This document shows positions 46,471 to 58,917 of a stretch of DNA of 64,000 bases, piece by piece. The translations under genes and the position numbers were made by a program. Position 1 is the stretch's first letter. Each line of letters starts with the position of its first letter. The notes beneath the pieces are model-generated. The model worked only from the letters and a program-made list of their open reading frames with translations, did not search any database and had not been told where the DNA came from. Origin of the DNA: Laburnicola sp. R22_1 (taxonomy: Eukaryota > Ascomycota > Dothideomycetes > Pleosporales > Didymosphaeriaceae); the NCBI GenBank assembly GCA_014281115.1, contig JACONQ010000007.1:1054001-1118000 (forward strand), written 5' to 3'.

Positions 46471-48260
46471 TTTCTAACAAAGGTAGTAGTCCTATGCATT
46501 AACTAGGCAGTTAGCTTGCTTAAAAAATTTCCTACTAATAATAAGATTATAGTCCCTATTTTATAGAAAATAAACTATATAGTAATATTATATCAAATAA
46601 TATTAAGCTAGGCTATAAAATAGATATCTACTTTTATGCTTCTCTTTCCTATAAAGTTCTTAAGGGGAATTAGTGTCTTTAGGTAGAGTAATTTAGCTTT
46701 AAGCTCTTTTTAGATAGCCTTTATATACCTTAAAGTAATAAAGTTATAAACGCTAGCACTAGTATCTATTAAGGCTTACAACCTAAGAGCTAATCCTTAG
46801 AATTTAATTTGTACTATTATAACTAGCTAGGGGCCTCTAAATGGCTTAGAAATCCTTACTATCTTGCCGCCTATAGATAGTAATTTTAGTTTAGCATTTA
46901 TATTTTATAGTTAAATTAAAATTTATCTAGATTAATTAGTTTAGTAGCTTCTATATAAGCTACTAGATTAAAGTAGTCTAGTAGTATATATTTAAAGCCT
47001 TATTATCTAATAAATTACCTACCTCTAAATTAGAGTAGTAGGCAATATTAAGTTTATTTAAATTAAGATTATTCTCTACTTTTATATTTGCTTATATAGC
47101 TACCTTAGAATAGTAGCGTAAGTATAGGCCTCTACATTTCTTATTATAGCTAAAGTAGGCGTTTTGCCTTATATACTATACTTTAGTCTAATTATAAAGA
47201 GTTAAAAAAAGAAGTAGATCTAAAATAGAGTGTTTATTTTCTAGTTACTATTTATAAAGGCGTTAATTTAAAAAGTAGTACCTTATAAAAAGTCCTTATA
47301 TACACCTAAAAAGAGTTTATTATACTATTATTATAGAGAGTGTACTTAGCTATAGTTATCTAGCGTTTAATTACTAGGTAGTTAATATTAGGGTCTTCTA
47401 TCTCTTTTTATAATATTAACTTAAGACTTCTAGTTAACTTAAGTTATAATTTGTCCTTCTAGGTCTTTATATCTAGTCTACCTTTTCTAGCTAGACTCTT
47501 AAAAGCCTATAGAAACATCTAGGCGTTTATTTTATTAGAAAGAAAAAGCTTATAAAACCTCTTATATGCCTATTAAAAAGCGAAGAGATTATAGTAAGTT
47601 TCTTTTAAACATTTAAAAAGTGCGTTAGGTCTATAATCTTCTTAGAGGGCCTAATTTATTTAATATTAATTTTATGCTGCCTTTTAAGGCGCGCCTTTAA
47701 AATAGCTAAGAATAGCTTTTATAAGGTTATTTATATAAATCTTATTACGCATATCCTTTAGCTAATCCTTAACACTAGGGCTAAATTAATCTTTTCTATA
47801 GTACTTATTAATATTAAGTAGCTTTGTAAAGCATCCTAGCTTAGATATACTAGGGGTAGTAGAAGCGTGTCTATTCTAGGGTATATCTATCTAGGCGCTA
47901 TTAGTAAGCTTAGTTTATATATATCTAGAGACTAGAAAGTAATAAAAGATATTATTTAGTTATAGAGTAGGCACTATAAGCTAGGGTAGATAATAAGGTA
48001 TATATTAGAGCACGAGGTAGGGTATATATTAGGACGTAACTAAATAGAATAAACTCTACTTAGTTATATAAAGGTGGTGTAAACTATATAGTAGATTAGG
48101 TATTCTTAAGCTAGAGTTTTTTAAAGGTATATAAGTGTAGTGCTACAAATTATAAGTATCTTTAATAAAAGAAAGAGCTTTATTAGAGGTAAATAAGTGC
48201 TCTTTAATAGCTACGTTATTAGCACTATTAGAGTAGGATTAGGACTTTTCCTCTATTATA
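46470..48260 (-). pseudogene. Element F gag-protease relic
   Basis: Gag domain about 47380-47760: YKRFYKLFLSNKINAQMF (stop read as Gln), FKSLARKGRLDIKT and KLTRSLKLIL, typical of fungal Gypsy gag. Near 47110-47150 the frame YFSYNKKCRGLYLRYY may be a zinc knuckle with Cys turned to Tyr. Protease about 46500-46800: ALIDTSASVYNFI, where DTGAS is expected (Gly now Ser), followed by the flap and ILLLVGNF. Stops at Gln positions. Only gag and protease are convincing. Confidence 0.7.
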
Positions 48261-48277
48261 TATATTATAGTATAAAG

Positions 48278-49409
48278 TTGTCATATTATTTATTTACTTT
48301 ACTCACATTTTTTAATATATTTTTTTAATTTAAGCCTACATAGGCTAGAATAGAAAGGTTGCTCTAGTTTAGCGCCTAAAAATATAGTCTAATACTAGTC
48401 TCCCCCGCTAATATAACAATAGTTTAATAAACTAGTTAACTGCGCACTTGCCTAATATCTATAAGCGCTCTAATACCTATTAAAAGTCACTTAAAGTGTG
48501 TATAGAAAACTAACTCTTACTCTATTATTACTATTATTAGCAATTGCGCTTACTAGCTTACTATCTAATGCCATAACAACTATAAGAATCTAACGCATCT
48601 ACGCAACGCTCCCCTCCTCTAGCAACTTATTAATAAATATCTTCTTCTCTTTCCCCTTAATTCTGCCCTCTATTACCGCCTTTCTAACTAGTAGTAATAT
48701 AAGAAACTATAATAAGAACTCTATGTATCTATTATTACTACTCCTATAGTTACTAATCTATTACTAGCCCAACTAGTATACTAGAACCGCCTTATATAGG
48801 GTAAGGTATACCTTCTACTTTCTATTAATAATACCCTAGACAAAGCAATATTCTACTATAGACCTAGTAATAGTAGCGAGCGGATAGATTTTTAGAGTGT
48901 ACTTTTAGGCAGCTTTAATAGCGGTATTAGTATTAAAGCTTAAGAAGATAGTAGGAAATAGAGTAGTAAAAGTCTCCTTAAGATTAACTTTAATATAGAG
49001 ATAGAGCGTCAGTATACCTATAGTGTATAAGCTCCTACTTAGTATATATCTTATAAGTAGTATAAACCTACTATTATAATAGCTATTCCTAGCAATATTT
49101 AGAAATAATAGTAAAAGAGATAATAGTTACAGCATTATACTAGTTACAGTACTAGCGCTATCTTATACCTCTCTTCCCCCTACTCTAAACTATAGTATAG
49201 TAATATAGCCTTACTTATAGTTTTACATATAATTATTTTTTAGTTAGAGGAGGCGCGCTAAGCCTACTAAGCTTACTTAGCTCGCTTATAACGCGCTAAC
49301 CCCTTTTATTAATATCTTAAAACCCTTTTCTATATATATAACAGCAAATGAGATATTTGCTATTATTATAATATTTTTATTAGAAACCCCTTAGTTGCAA
49401 AAAAAAAAA
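48278..49409 (-). mobile_element. Family A element inside element F
   Basis: 1132 bp. Left end TTGTCATATTATTTATT (decayed GTCGCATTGTTT), right end TTAGTTGCAAAA with an A-run. Exact 11-bp TSD atagtataaag at 48267-48277 and 49410-49420. Minus-strand frame includes RYIEFLLQFLILLLVRKAVI and KIFINKLLEEGSVA, the same protein as the other copies. Confidence 0.87.
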
Positions 49410-49619
49410 ATAGTATAAAGTATTTATACTTTAAGTATAGTAAAAGCTTATTTAAATATATTAGCGCCCTTGTATAAAGCCTAAATAATTCTCTTCTATT
49501 TAGAGTTATTTTTAAACTTTATAATAACCCTAACTACTAATTCTAGTAACTTTTCTAAAGGTAGACTTTAAAAAAGCAATATTAAGCCTAAAGCTAATAG
49601 ATAGCAAGTAATTGTTTTA

Positions 49620-50235
49620 TTTCTAGACTATACTAGAGTAATTAGTTGAGTTTAAATTGCGCTAAAAACGCGCTAAACTTCTTCGTAGCTTTAAGTTTAG
49701 TCTTGCCTTAGTGCATAAGCCACTTAAAGTTTATTAGCAAAAGTTTATTACCTAGCTAATTTACTTTAAGTGCGACGATATATTAATTATACTTAAAAGC
49801 ATTATAAGAGATTTTATTAGAGTAGACCTTTCTAAGTAGTTTAATTATGCTTCTCTTTTTATAAGGCTAGGAAGGTAACTAGTAGTCTTAAAAGTAACTA
49901 TTAGTTACTTTTCTTATTTTATAGATAATAGATTACTAGTAAGATAGAGTAGGGAAATTCTACTATAAATATTATATAAACTATTATTAGTAGGATGTAG
50001 ACAAATATCCTCCTCTATATTATTTATTCTAGAACTATTTAGGGGTAGAAAAGATACAAAAAATATTTTAGAAGTTTTTTAAATTAAAGAGTGGTAGCTT
50101 ACTATAGTATAGGCAGTAGTAGAGTTAAGTAAAGTAAGGGTTATAAAGAAAATATAGCAAATAGACCTAGAGTAGTAAATCTTATATAGTGTATAAGCTA
50201 GTGTATAGTTTAAGCTAGATAAAAAATAAAATATA
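49620..50235 (+). pseudogene. Plus-strand coding-like relic in element F leader
   Basis: Between the family A and Copia insertions. One plus-strand frame reads IYFKCDDILIILKSIIRDF, IRVDLSK, FNYASLFIRLGR, LKVTISYFSYFIDNRLLV and LVGCRQISSSILFILELF, with only Gln-type stops. This is opposite to element F gag. It could be host sequence, an accessory ORF of F or another relic. Not recognised. Confidence 0.4.
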
Positions 50236-50243
50236 AGGTAAAA

Positions 50244-50532
50244 TGTTAAATGAATACTCTACAGCTAGCTGTATAGACATCGAATTCTAATTCTCTATAC
50301 TGGCAAGCGTGGAGGGTGTACGGGGCGATTGTACGAGAAAAATAAAATAACATAATAGAACGACTTGGTATTAATTACTTGTCTCTAGAGAGGGTGCAGA
50401 TAGAAAGAAGAAGATCCTACGGCGCATAGGTCGTAGCGTATAGGCATTACATAATCCCTATATAATGCTATTATACGGCAATATTAAAATCTTAATACCC
50501 TTAGGTGTCCTTGCCTATATAGTGTACAGACA
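50244..50532 (-). repeat. Copia copy 2 3' LTR
   Basis: 289 bp, TGTTAAATG...GTACAGACA. Confidence 0.92.
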
Positions 50533-50599
50533 CTAGCAACTTTTTATTTTAAGATTACTATTAGTAGTTCTCTCTTCCTCCGCACAAACTATCTACTTG

Positions 50600-51720
50600 C
50601 TAATATTTATCCTATCTATATATTATTCCCCTGTCTGTACGCCTCCTACTCTAGCTAGTTTGCTCTAGTTAATAGGAAGATTCTATTAAGTAACTATTTG
50701 TTATACTTTGCTGCCATTTGTTAGAGGCGCGATTAGGCTTATTAGTAGTAGAGTAGCGGTCTGGCTAATAGCAGTTAAAGGTAGGATTGCGCAGTTAATA
50801 ATAAGATTATAGTAATAATATATTATTTATATAGAGTTCTTTTGTTTAGTTTATTTCTTATATAATAGATAGACCTAGTTATCTTATCTATTTAGGCAGC
50901 AATATTAGGCAATTATGTAATATTAGATAAGAGGAAAATAAACGCTAATAAGGGATAGAAATTAAGGCTCTAGACAAAAGGGAGAGGCATATAAGGTAGG
51001 CTTTCCTCCCTCTATTCTTTTCTCTCTTATCCTCTACTTTAAATATCTCTCTATACGTGTCCCTTCTTCCTAGCTCTTTTCTCTTTTTATTAAGCTAATT
51101 CTCTATTTTATATAGTGCTAAATTGTGTCCCTTATTATATAATGTCTTATCTCTATATAATACTAACTTAGTGTAGACAATAGCGCTTATACTAGCAAGT
51201 CTTAACTAGCTAGACCTTCCTAGCTTTAATACTACTATAGTAGCTCTTCTAGGCAAAAGAATGCGTATTACCCTCCTAACTAGTTCTTAAGCAAACTATA
51301 TATTTATCTAGGGCATCTCTATTAATATAAGTTCCTGTATTCTTTGCTTTTATATAGATACTAACTATAGAAAATAGGCTAAGGAGTTGCGTGTCGCACA
51401 TCTGCCTTCGCACAATATTAATATTATTTTTGCAGCTAGTATAGACCTACTTCTATAGGTTACTAAGCTTATTTAGCGCGAGGGCTACTTTTACGCACTC
51501 CTTATCTAGTTGCGTAGTGTGCTTAGGGGCACTGCGTACGCTCACTACTATGGTAGTAACTCTAGCCCTAGGCCCTTTACTAAGTGTTGTATAGTGGTAA
51601 ACTTCTAGGCGAGATTATGCGGTTCTTATGTGTGGTAGAGCTATAGTGCTAGGTGCGATTATCGCACGGGATAGGGCTAGATAGTAGGATAGACACTTCT
51701 AGACATTGTCTATAAGTACT
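50600..51720 (+). pseudogene. Convergent accessory ORF relic in Copia copy 2
   Basis: Plus-strand coding-like sequence opposite to gag-pol, between RNase H and the 3' LTR. Pieces include FALVNRKILLSNYLLYFAAI (50650-50730), ASIDLLL and REGYFYALLI (51430-51510), LRSVLRGTAYAHYYGSNSSP, and a Cys-containing end with TKCCIVVNF, LCGSYVW and SARCDYRTG. Stops are at Gln/Arg-type codons. The same order occurs in copy 1. I do not recognise it; the C-terminal Cys spacing could be a small metal-binding motif. Intron or frame changes between pieces cannot be excluded. Confidence 0.5.
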
Positions 51721-51839
51721 AAAATAAAAAACTCTTCTCTAAATAAATGTGTGCTATGTCTCTTCTCTTTCTATACAAATAAATAGATAGAAAAAAGTAC
51801 ATTTTTAAGTAATATATGCGTGTAGAAAGAATTAAATAA

Positions 51840-54800
51840 ATATATTATATAAAAGAATAAATAAACAATAAGGAAATAGTCCTATATAGAGGCTAGGAAG
51901 AGCTCGTGTAGGTGGGCTCAAGGTAATTTACTAATACTTCAACAGTAATTATTAAGGTGTTGCTAGAGATTAAGAACTCTAGAGCCTAGTTTGGGGCCTT
52001 CTTTATATAGGCATTAGCAGGGTTATCCTTCCTATTAATCTATCTAATCTTAGAGATCTCGCGGTGCTTATACAATTCGCGGAGTGATATAATATTAATT
52101 ATAAGGCGCTTCTTATTTATAGTTTCTAGTTGTATAAGATAGTTATAAAGAGACTTTAAATCTATATAGATAACTATAGGAATTAGTAGTAGACTAAGCG
52201 TGTGTACAATCTTCTAGAGGGTTGTGCTAATAGCAATAGCATTGTTAAATCCTCCTACTATACTATATAGCTTACTAGTAAGAACACTCCTTATTACTCT
52301 CTTATACTTAGTTAAATTCTAGTATATAATATTTGCCAGAATCTTAAAGTTGTCACTATTACCCATATAATACTTATTATCTAGAGCGATTAGAAATTCT
52401 AGCTATAAGCTTAGGTCCATATTATTAGCAAATAAGCTATTAGTAAAGATAAACAGCTTCGCGCGTTAAAGATCCAATAGTATAAAGGTAAGAGCGCGTC
52501 TACTATTATTAATCTGCTATTAAATTTGTATGTTTAATGTCTTAATATCTTTATACAAGGGTAATATAGTCTAAGCGGCAATAGACAAATTAAAGGCGAC
52601 TTCTAGTTAGCACATAGATATAATGTAGGAGCCTCTTGCACGCTGCTCTACATACTTCTAAGCGGCACCCTTATCTTTAGGGTTAATTTTGCAAAGGCCC
52701 TTTGCTTGCCCTTTCTATATAAAAACTATAGTGTTATGCACAAGCCAAATTCTTTCACTATTAAACTTAATAGGTTAGTCTTTAGCAAGGATAGTATTGT
52801 TCTTTGCACAAAAGGCTACTTTCTTTAGCTCTTCTTCTTCTCTTTATACGAAGTTCTTATTAATAATACTAAGAGTGTTATCTGTCTAAAGGCTAGTAAT
52901 CCTAAAGGTGTACTCTCCTTTATTAGTAATAAGCAGACATAGGTTGTATGACAAAGTCTTTATACTAAGTTTCTCTTTATAGTAGTTATAGTAGGTCTTA
53001 AACTAGTAAAGACCTAATTTAGCTACACTATAGAGTAGTTATATAATATAGAAGATTGTATCTTATAGAAAGTTTATGCGTAGTTCCTTAGGTAGTCTAG
53101 TATAGAGCGTGCGGTTTAGTTTATTAGTAGACTAAATATAGGCCTAGGTAATATCTCGCAGTTTAAAATACATTCTATATATTGCCTAAAGGCTTGCTTC
53201 TAATATAAGAAGTAGACGCTAGCTTATTCTTTAGATAGTAGGTAATTAGGTAAGAATTTTATCTTTCTCCTTATTAGAGTGGCTAGTAAACACAAGGCGG
53301 GATTTCTCGTACAATTAAGTAGTCTTGCCCTTAACTTCTTGTACAAGGCGAAGGTTAAAAATTCTACCCTTATACTTAGATAGGTTAAAGAAAAGAATCT
53401 TAAATATACTATTAGCAATAAGACCGTCCATCTCTATACAATCTAACTTTTTAAAAAGTGCTCTAGATGTTATAATTGCACCTTTCACACAGAGCTTTAG
53501 AGATAGTTCCTAATTACTTGTCTCCTTCTAGGAAAGGAATACAGCATTCTTCCTTAGGCGGCCTCTTCTTTTCTTCTCTAAAGGATCTCTTTGCACAGAG
53601 ATAATATTATCTACCTTATACAATAGTAGAAGAGTGTAATCTTCTTTATAATAGTATAGCTTAACTTGCATACAGCGAAACTTTACTAAACTATTTCTAG
53701 GTTAAGAATTACATCTCTATTCTTAATGCCCTTAATCTTATATAGGCCTATCTATCCACCTTTCTCTCTCTAGACTATAATCTTAGATCTAAGTAGAAGC
53801 TTAAGGGCTTTGTGCACTACTAATATACTATTATAGGTGTTTAGCGCACAATTAATATTAGTCTTATCCCTTTCCTTCTATAATATCTTTATTGCCTTTT
53901 TTACAGCATTTGTACGTGCAATAATATTAGGTAATAGGGAAGAATCTATACTAATTCTAGAATATACGCCAAAGACTAGCAGTGTAGGTATAAGGCTATC
54001 TAGGCCTATAGTGTTATTAATAGCTTTAACAGCTATCTAAAGGATGTTCTTCTTATTTATATAATCTCTTAGTTTAGCCTTAAGAATATTAAAGGCTCTA
54101 CAAAGGGGTGCGTATAAACGCTCAACCTTCTCTATTGCCTAATATACTTTTATAGGCATCTGCCTATAGGTTACGCTAATAATCTTTACGTGGTTCCTAA
54201 ACTTATCTAATACAAAGTTTATACCTAGATTATATATAATATAGTTAGGTGGACCTTAGTAGACATTAATCTAGTATCTATAGAGGGCTTCCCACGCATC
54301 TCGTGCGGATATTAATTTTAAGAAGATTGCAGCTTAAAATAATATATCTATATCTATAATATGCAGTTTGTCTCTAGTTTTAATACGTACAATATTAATA
54401 ATAATCTTATAGTTAAAGTAGGTGTTATTCTTAATAGTAAACTTAAAGTAACGCTGGGCTTACTTATATAATTAGCAGTAGTAGTAAAACTTTTAAATTT
54501 TATTTAGTATAGTAGTATTAACTTTATAGCTAGTATTAGTAAGCATCTTCTAAAGTCTTTCTATATAGGGATGTCTAAATTATTAATAAAGGCAATAGAG
54601 TTCTTATTTAGTAAAAAAAGACACAGTTTCTTCCTTGCTATTATTAAAGAAAGGGTGTCCCTATTTGCGTATAATAGGTATAGTTATGCTATCCTTTTAT
54701 ATATTAATATCTAGAATATTGTTAAAGTAGACACCTAGCTTATTAGCATCTGCTAGTAATAGTAAGAATAGTGTTAGAGTGTCTAGGATACAGTAGGTAA

Positions 54801-56950
54801 CTATTCCTATTAGATTTATAATTTGTACAGTTCCTAGAGATCCTTATAGATTCTAATCTCTAAAGCTAATATTAGTGTTGCTAGGTATCTAATTAATCTT
54901 TGTATAAGGGTTTTCTTATACGTATGCCTCTAGCTATGCCTTGCCAATAATAGAAATCTCTACTATACCTATATTCCACAATTTACCTTAGTATATTGTA
55001 TAGTATTAATCTTTAAGAATAAACTATTCTGTATGCTCCTATAGCTCTATCTTATAGATATGTTCGCTAGTTGTATAGTAAAGATAGGCAGTAGTGGTTA
55101 GGTAGGATACTTAATTATTACCATCCTTATTATCTTTACTCTACTCCTCTTCTTTATGCAAAGTAGGTTCTTTATTATTATACCCTTCTATATCCTAAAT
55201 ATAGGACTAAACAGTTTTGTATGAAGGCGTTTTATTATTATACTCTTTATAGAAGGTAGTATACTGTCTTATTGCGCGGGTATGCTTATTGCGCAGATAG
55301 TTAAAAGACTAACAATCTTCCTTATAGTATATAAAACACTTCTTTAGTCTTATACAAATGTTATTTAATTAGGATCTAAATCGCGATAATAATAGTACAA
55401 ATTGTCCGCAAAATCCTTGTCTATAAGGGACTAGTGGTCTGTCTCTTTATATAGAAAAGTTATATTTGCAATTAGTATAGTATATAGTAGCCTCTTATAA
55501 GTGCTAATTAGATTAGCAATTAATTATAACTTAGATTAACACATAGAGATTAGTAAATAGAGCTTTATAAGTAGGCTTAGGGGTAAATATAGCCTACTCT
55601 AGCTCTAGGTGTCTATAGTATGCCTATATAATAGCAGTATAAAGAGGAATTTCCCTAGCAAAGTCCGCATCTAATACTCTCCATACGAGGGTAAGCCTGT
55701 TAATTATTGCCTCTAGAACTTTGTATAGACTTTTACTAGGGTTCTCGCGCTAGCATTGTACAAAAGTTATTATAGTCTAGTCTATTTAATACTAGTTATA
55801 GTTAATAGTAGTGTTAAAGTAACTATTAAGTGCTTTATACAAGCACTTCTATAATTATCTAGAATAGATAGTATAGAGGTAATACTGTACCGCATAGCTA
55901 GTAAGAATATCTAGAAAAATATCTAGGTATTAATCCTTAGCAATATCTAGGCGTCTGCATAAATCTATAAAGATTCTAGTCTTGTCTACTAAAATATTGT
56001 ATAGAGCTCTAGTATAGTTGTTATCCTTATTCTATGCCTTTTAAAATTAGATTATCTTATTAGCTAGAATTCTCTAAGGAGGTAAGTTGTGCTTAGGTAG
56101 AAGCTTATACAGGTTAGATTATAGCATAGACTTAATTTATATAGATTAGTATAGTGCCTATAATTCGCGTTTAACTAGTGGTGGCTCTATTCTATATAGC
56201 GTTTAATAATCGCGAGTAGGTGGGCGAAATAGTAGTTAGGTACTATGTATAAAGAGTAGTAGTTTATTTAGTTATTCGTACAAATAGGATTATCTTTAGT
56301 ACTCGTGCGAAGGTTCTCTTAAGATATCTGCAGGAACCTGCAGCTATATAGGTATCTATAGTGGCAGCGGCTTGCTCTATTTAGGTTTGTGCGATAGCCT
56401 AACTAGCTTAGGTATCTTTAAGATTCGCCTTAGTGTTTATTTATAAGGAGTTAAGCAAGCTAGCGAAGGCAGTATTATATAAGTAGTATTTGTATTACCT
56501 TAGACTCCTTTATATAGCTTGCTAGTATTTATGGCTCTAGTATCTATTCTTAGCTTAATGTCCTTTTCTCTTAGGACTGCTATAAGCTCTCTCTGATACG
56601 CACGGCCTAACTCTAAAAAATAGTGTTCTTCCTATACTTTAAAGTCTTCCTAGAATAACTCTAAGAAAGCTGTTCCTTTCTAGTATAACGCACAATACTT
56701 AGCAATAGTATATACTACGTATAATTATATTTCTAACTAAGAAGAATTGTTTGCCATATTAATCTTATTATTCTAATACACAGGTCTTATTCTCTTACGC
56801 AGTGTTTTCTCTAATATTCCTATTCCTTTAATATACTAATCGTATAGTCTAGTATACTCAGGCACATTAGTGTTATCTTATAAGGCGATAGAGACTTTGT
56901 GCGAGGCAGTAGAGGCTTTTTGCAAGGTAGTAGAGGTAGCCATTATATAA
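51840..56950 (-). pseudogene. Copia copy 2 gag-pol relic
   Basis: From 3' to 5' of the plus strand: RNase H relic about 52290-52490, reading FTNSLFANNMDLS (FxDxSFANN in active elements, Asp now Asn); RT about 52500-53700, poorly preserved; integrase about 53900-54560 with YFNYKIIINIV and QGPPNYI; GAG-pre-integrase near 54600-54730 with KLGVYFNNILDI and GHPFFN; Cys-rich CFIYYKEDC segment near 55310; gag beyond 55400. The family assignment rests on the collinear run of these motifs. Stops throughout. Confidence 0.8.
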
Positions 56951-57054
56951 CTAGTTTGTTTAATAGGTTAGTTATATTAAGGATCGCGCTTTATTAGGGT
57001 TTATTATTATCTAACTATGTCTTTATATAGTTACTAGTAGTGTGCTTAGTGCAC

Positions 57055-57430
57055 TATCTCCTCTTAAATCTTGTATAGTAGCGACATCTACTTACTAACT
57101 TAATAAAAGGGTTAATCTACTATTCCTATAGATAGAAATAGGTTTTATACGTCTTATACAATCGCTTCCTATATTTTATACAGCAGCAACATCTACTTAC
57201 TAACTTTATAAAGGTTTAATCTACTATCCTCTTATATACAGAGGATAGAGTATAATAAAATAAATTATACAGCTAATAACGTCTTATACAATCTCTTTCT
57301 TTATTTTATATAGTAGTAACATTTACTTACTAACTCTATAAAGTTTTTTTTTAAGTCTACTATTCTCTTACGTATAGAGGATAGAGTATACAAAATAAAT
57401 TATATAGCTAATAACAACTTGTGCAATCTA
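57055..57430. repeat. Copia copy 2 leader tandem repeat, three units
   Basis: Three units of about 105-130 bp, each with CATYTACTTACTAACT, TAATCTACTATYC and TCTTATACAATC. Located between gag and the 5' LTR. Copy 1 has two units at 35700-35955. Confidence 0.7.
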
Positions 57431-57479
57431 TCTTTACTCTTACTAATTTGTAGTTAAGAATTAGTTAACTACTAATTAG

Positions 57480-57768
57480 TATTAAATAGGTACTTTACAG
57501 CTAGCTATATAGATATTAAATTCTAATTCTCCATACTAGTAAGCATGGAGAGTGTATAGGGTAATTGTACAAGAAAAAAAAAGTAATATAATAGAATAAC
57601 TTAGTATTAATTACTTGTCTCTAGAGAGGGTGTGGATAGAAAGGAGAAGATCCTACAGCGCACGGACCGCGGCGCACAGACATCACGTGATCCCCACGTG
57701 ATACCATCGTGCGGCAATATTAAAACCTTAACACTCTTAGGTACCCTTGCCTATACGGTGTACGGACA
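57480..57768 (-). repeat. Copia copy 2 5' LTR
   Basis: 289 bp. It holds the least mutated stretch of the element, including CACGTGATCCCCACGTGATA, where CACGTGAT occurs twice 9 bp apart; this could be a bHLH-type E-box pair, but regulation is not shown. Confidence 0.92.
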
Positions 57769-57969
57769 TAAAATATATAAAACTTTAACCTTTATATTAC
57801 CTCTATAGCCTAACTCTAATCTTTTAGCTTTATACCTTATGCCCTTATTATAATAGTACTAAAAGATAGTTATTAGATAAGTTAGCTCTATAGGGCATAG
57901 CATAGTAGTTATTATTTATTAATTATTATTTATATTTAGAATATTAGAACTTTTAGGGTAGCCTCTTTA

Positions 57970-58425
57970 AATAGACCTTAGAGCAGTATAATAACTACCT
58001 AGTATAACTAGTAACTAATAAACTAATACACTCTTACTAACTTATAGTAGGTAGAAAAGTTATACTAGTAGTCTCGCAGACCTTAGGTAGTGTAATAACT
58101 ATCTAGTATAACTAGTAACTAACCTAATACACTCTTACTAACTTATAGTAGGCAGAGAAGTTATATTAGTAGTCTTATAAACCTTAGGTAGTATAATAAC
58201 TACTTAGTATAACTAGTAACTAATCTAATATACCTTTACCTACTTATAGTAGGTAGAAAAGTTATATTAGTAGTCTTATAGACCTTAGCATAGAACTACT
58301 ACCTAGTATAACTAGTAACTAATAACCTAATACACTCTTACTTACTTATAGTAGGCAGAGGAATTATATTAGTAGTTTTATAAACTTTAGATAACTGCCT
58401 AGCATAACTAGTAACTAGTAAGGTA
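57970..58425. repeat. About 102-bp tandem repeat, four and a half units
   Basis: Units start near 57983, 58087, 58189 and 58291, with a partial one to 58425. Each contains CCTAGTATAACTAGTAACTA, a CTAATACACTCTTAC-like run and TTATAGTAGGYAGARRARTT. It lies in the leader of element F beside its 5' LTR. TATAACTAGTAACTA and its neighbours give local dyads, but function is unknown. Confidence 0.85.
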
Positions 58426-58525
58426 AAACTTCTACTAATTTAACTACTTATAAGCAGTATCTTAAGAAAGAAGCAAATATTATATTGCTGTCTATAGCTA
58501 AATAAAAAGATTAATTTTAGAATAA

Positions 58526-58813
58526 TATAAGGGCGGTATATAGTCTTATAAGACTAACCTATTAGGAATAACTAGAATAGTTAAAAGAGCTAGTTAAATT
58601 AATACTATTTTAAGATAGTAGATAACAAAGAGATATAAGAGGCCCTTTCTTATATAGAAAGTAGTATAGAATATAGGCCTACACTAGCTATACGCTAACA
58701 CTAATTAGAAAAGGCGCCATTAGAAAGGTAAAAGACATAGATAGAAAGAAATAGAGTGTAAAAAAAAGGTAATAAGGTGTGCTTAGTAGAGAGGCCAGCA
58801 TAGAACTGTTATA
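58526..58813 (-). repeat. Element F 5' LTR
   Basis: 288-bp partner of 44640-44926; terminus mutated to TATAAGGG. Confidence 0.85.
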
Positions 58814-58905
58814 TATGCGACCCTAATCTAACCTATACCTAGGGTCTATGCGACTCCAACCTAACCCTATACCTAAGCTAGATACCCTAAACCCATTTAC
58901 TAGCC
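58814..58905. repeat. Telomere-like satellite, right part
   Basis: Continues the array cut at 44639: TATGCGACCCTAATCTAACC, CTATACCTAGGGTCTATGCG, then CCAACCTAACCCTATACC. Confidence 0.8.
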
Positions 58906-58917
58906 TAAGTAAATCTT

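Larger units (their letters stand above)
50244..57768 (-). mobile_element. Copia copy 2: Ty1/Copia LTR retrotransposon
   Basis: 7525 bp, LTRs of 289 bp, exact 5-bp TSD taaaa (50239-50243 and 57769-57773). On the minus strand: leader with tandem repeats, gag, knuckle/protease region, GAG-pre-integrase, integrase, RT, RNase H; integrase before RT is the Copia order. A convergent plus-strand frame lies next to the 3' LTR. Less RIP-damaged than copy 1 and free of insertions. Inserted in element F. Confidence 0.92.
44640..58813 (-). mobile_element. LTR element F (Gypsy-like gag-protease), split by two insertions
   Basis: LTRs of 287-288 bp at both ends; TSD tatac (44635-44639) and tatgc (58814-58818), one G/A apart. 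Removing family A (48278-49409), Copia copy 2 (50244-57768) and their TSDs leaves about 5.5 kb. On the minus strand gag and an aspartic protease can be read; no reverse transcriptase box was found in the 1.5 kb between protease and 3' LTR. It may be a non-autonomous element or have lost pol. A G-rich polypurine tract adjoins the 3' LTR. Confidence 0.8.

Noticed and set aside
53224..54040. Open frames of 60-70 codons on both strands
   Set aside because: Fragments inside the Copia copy 2 pol relic; no independent gene is indicated.
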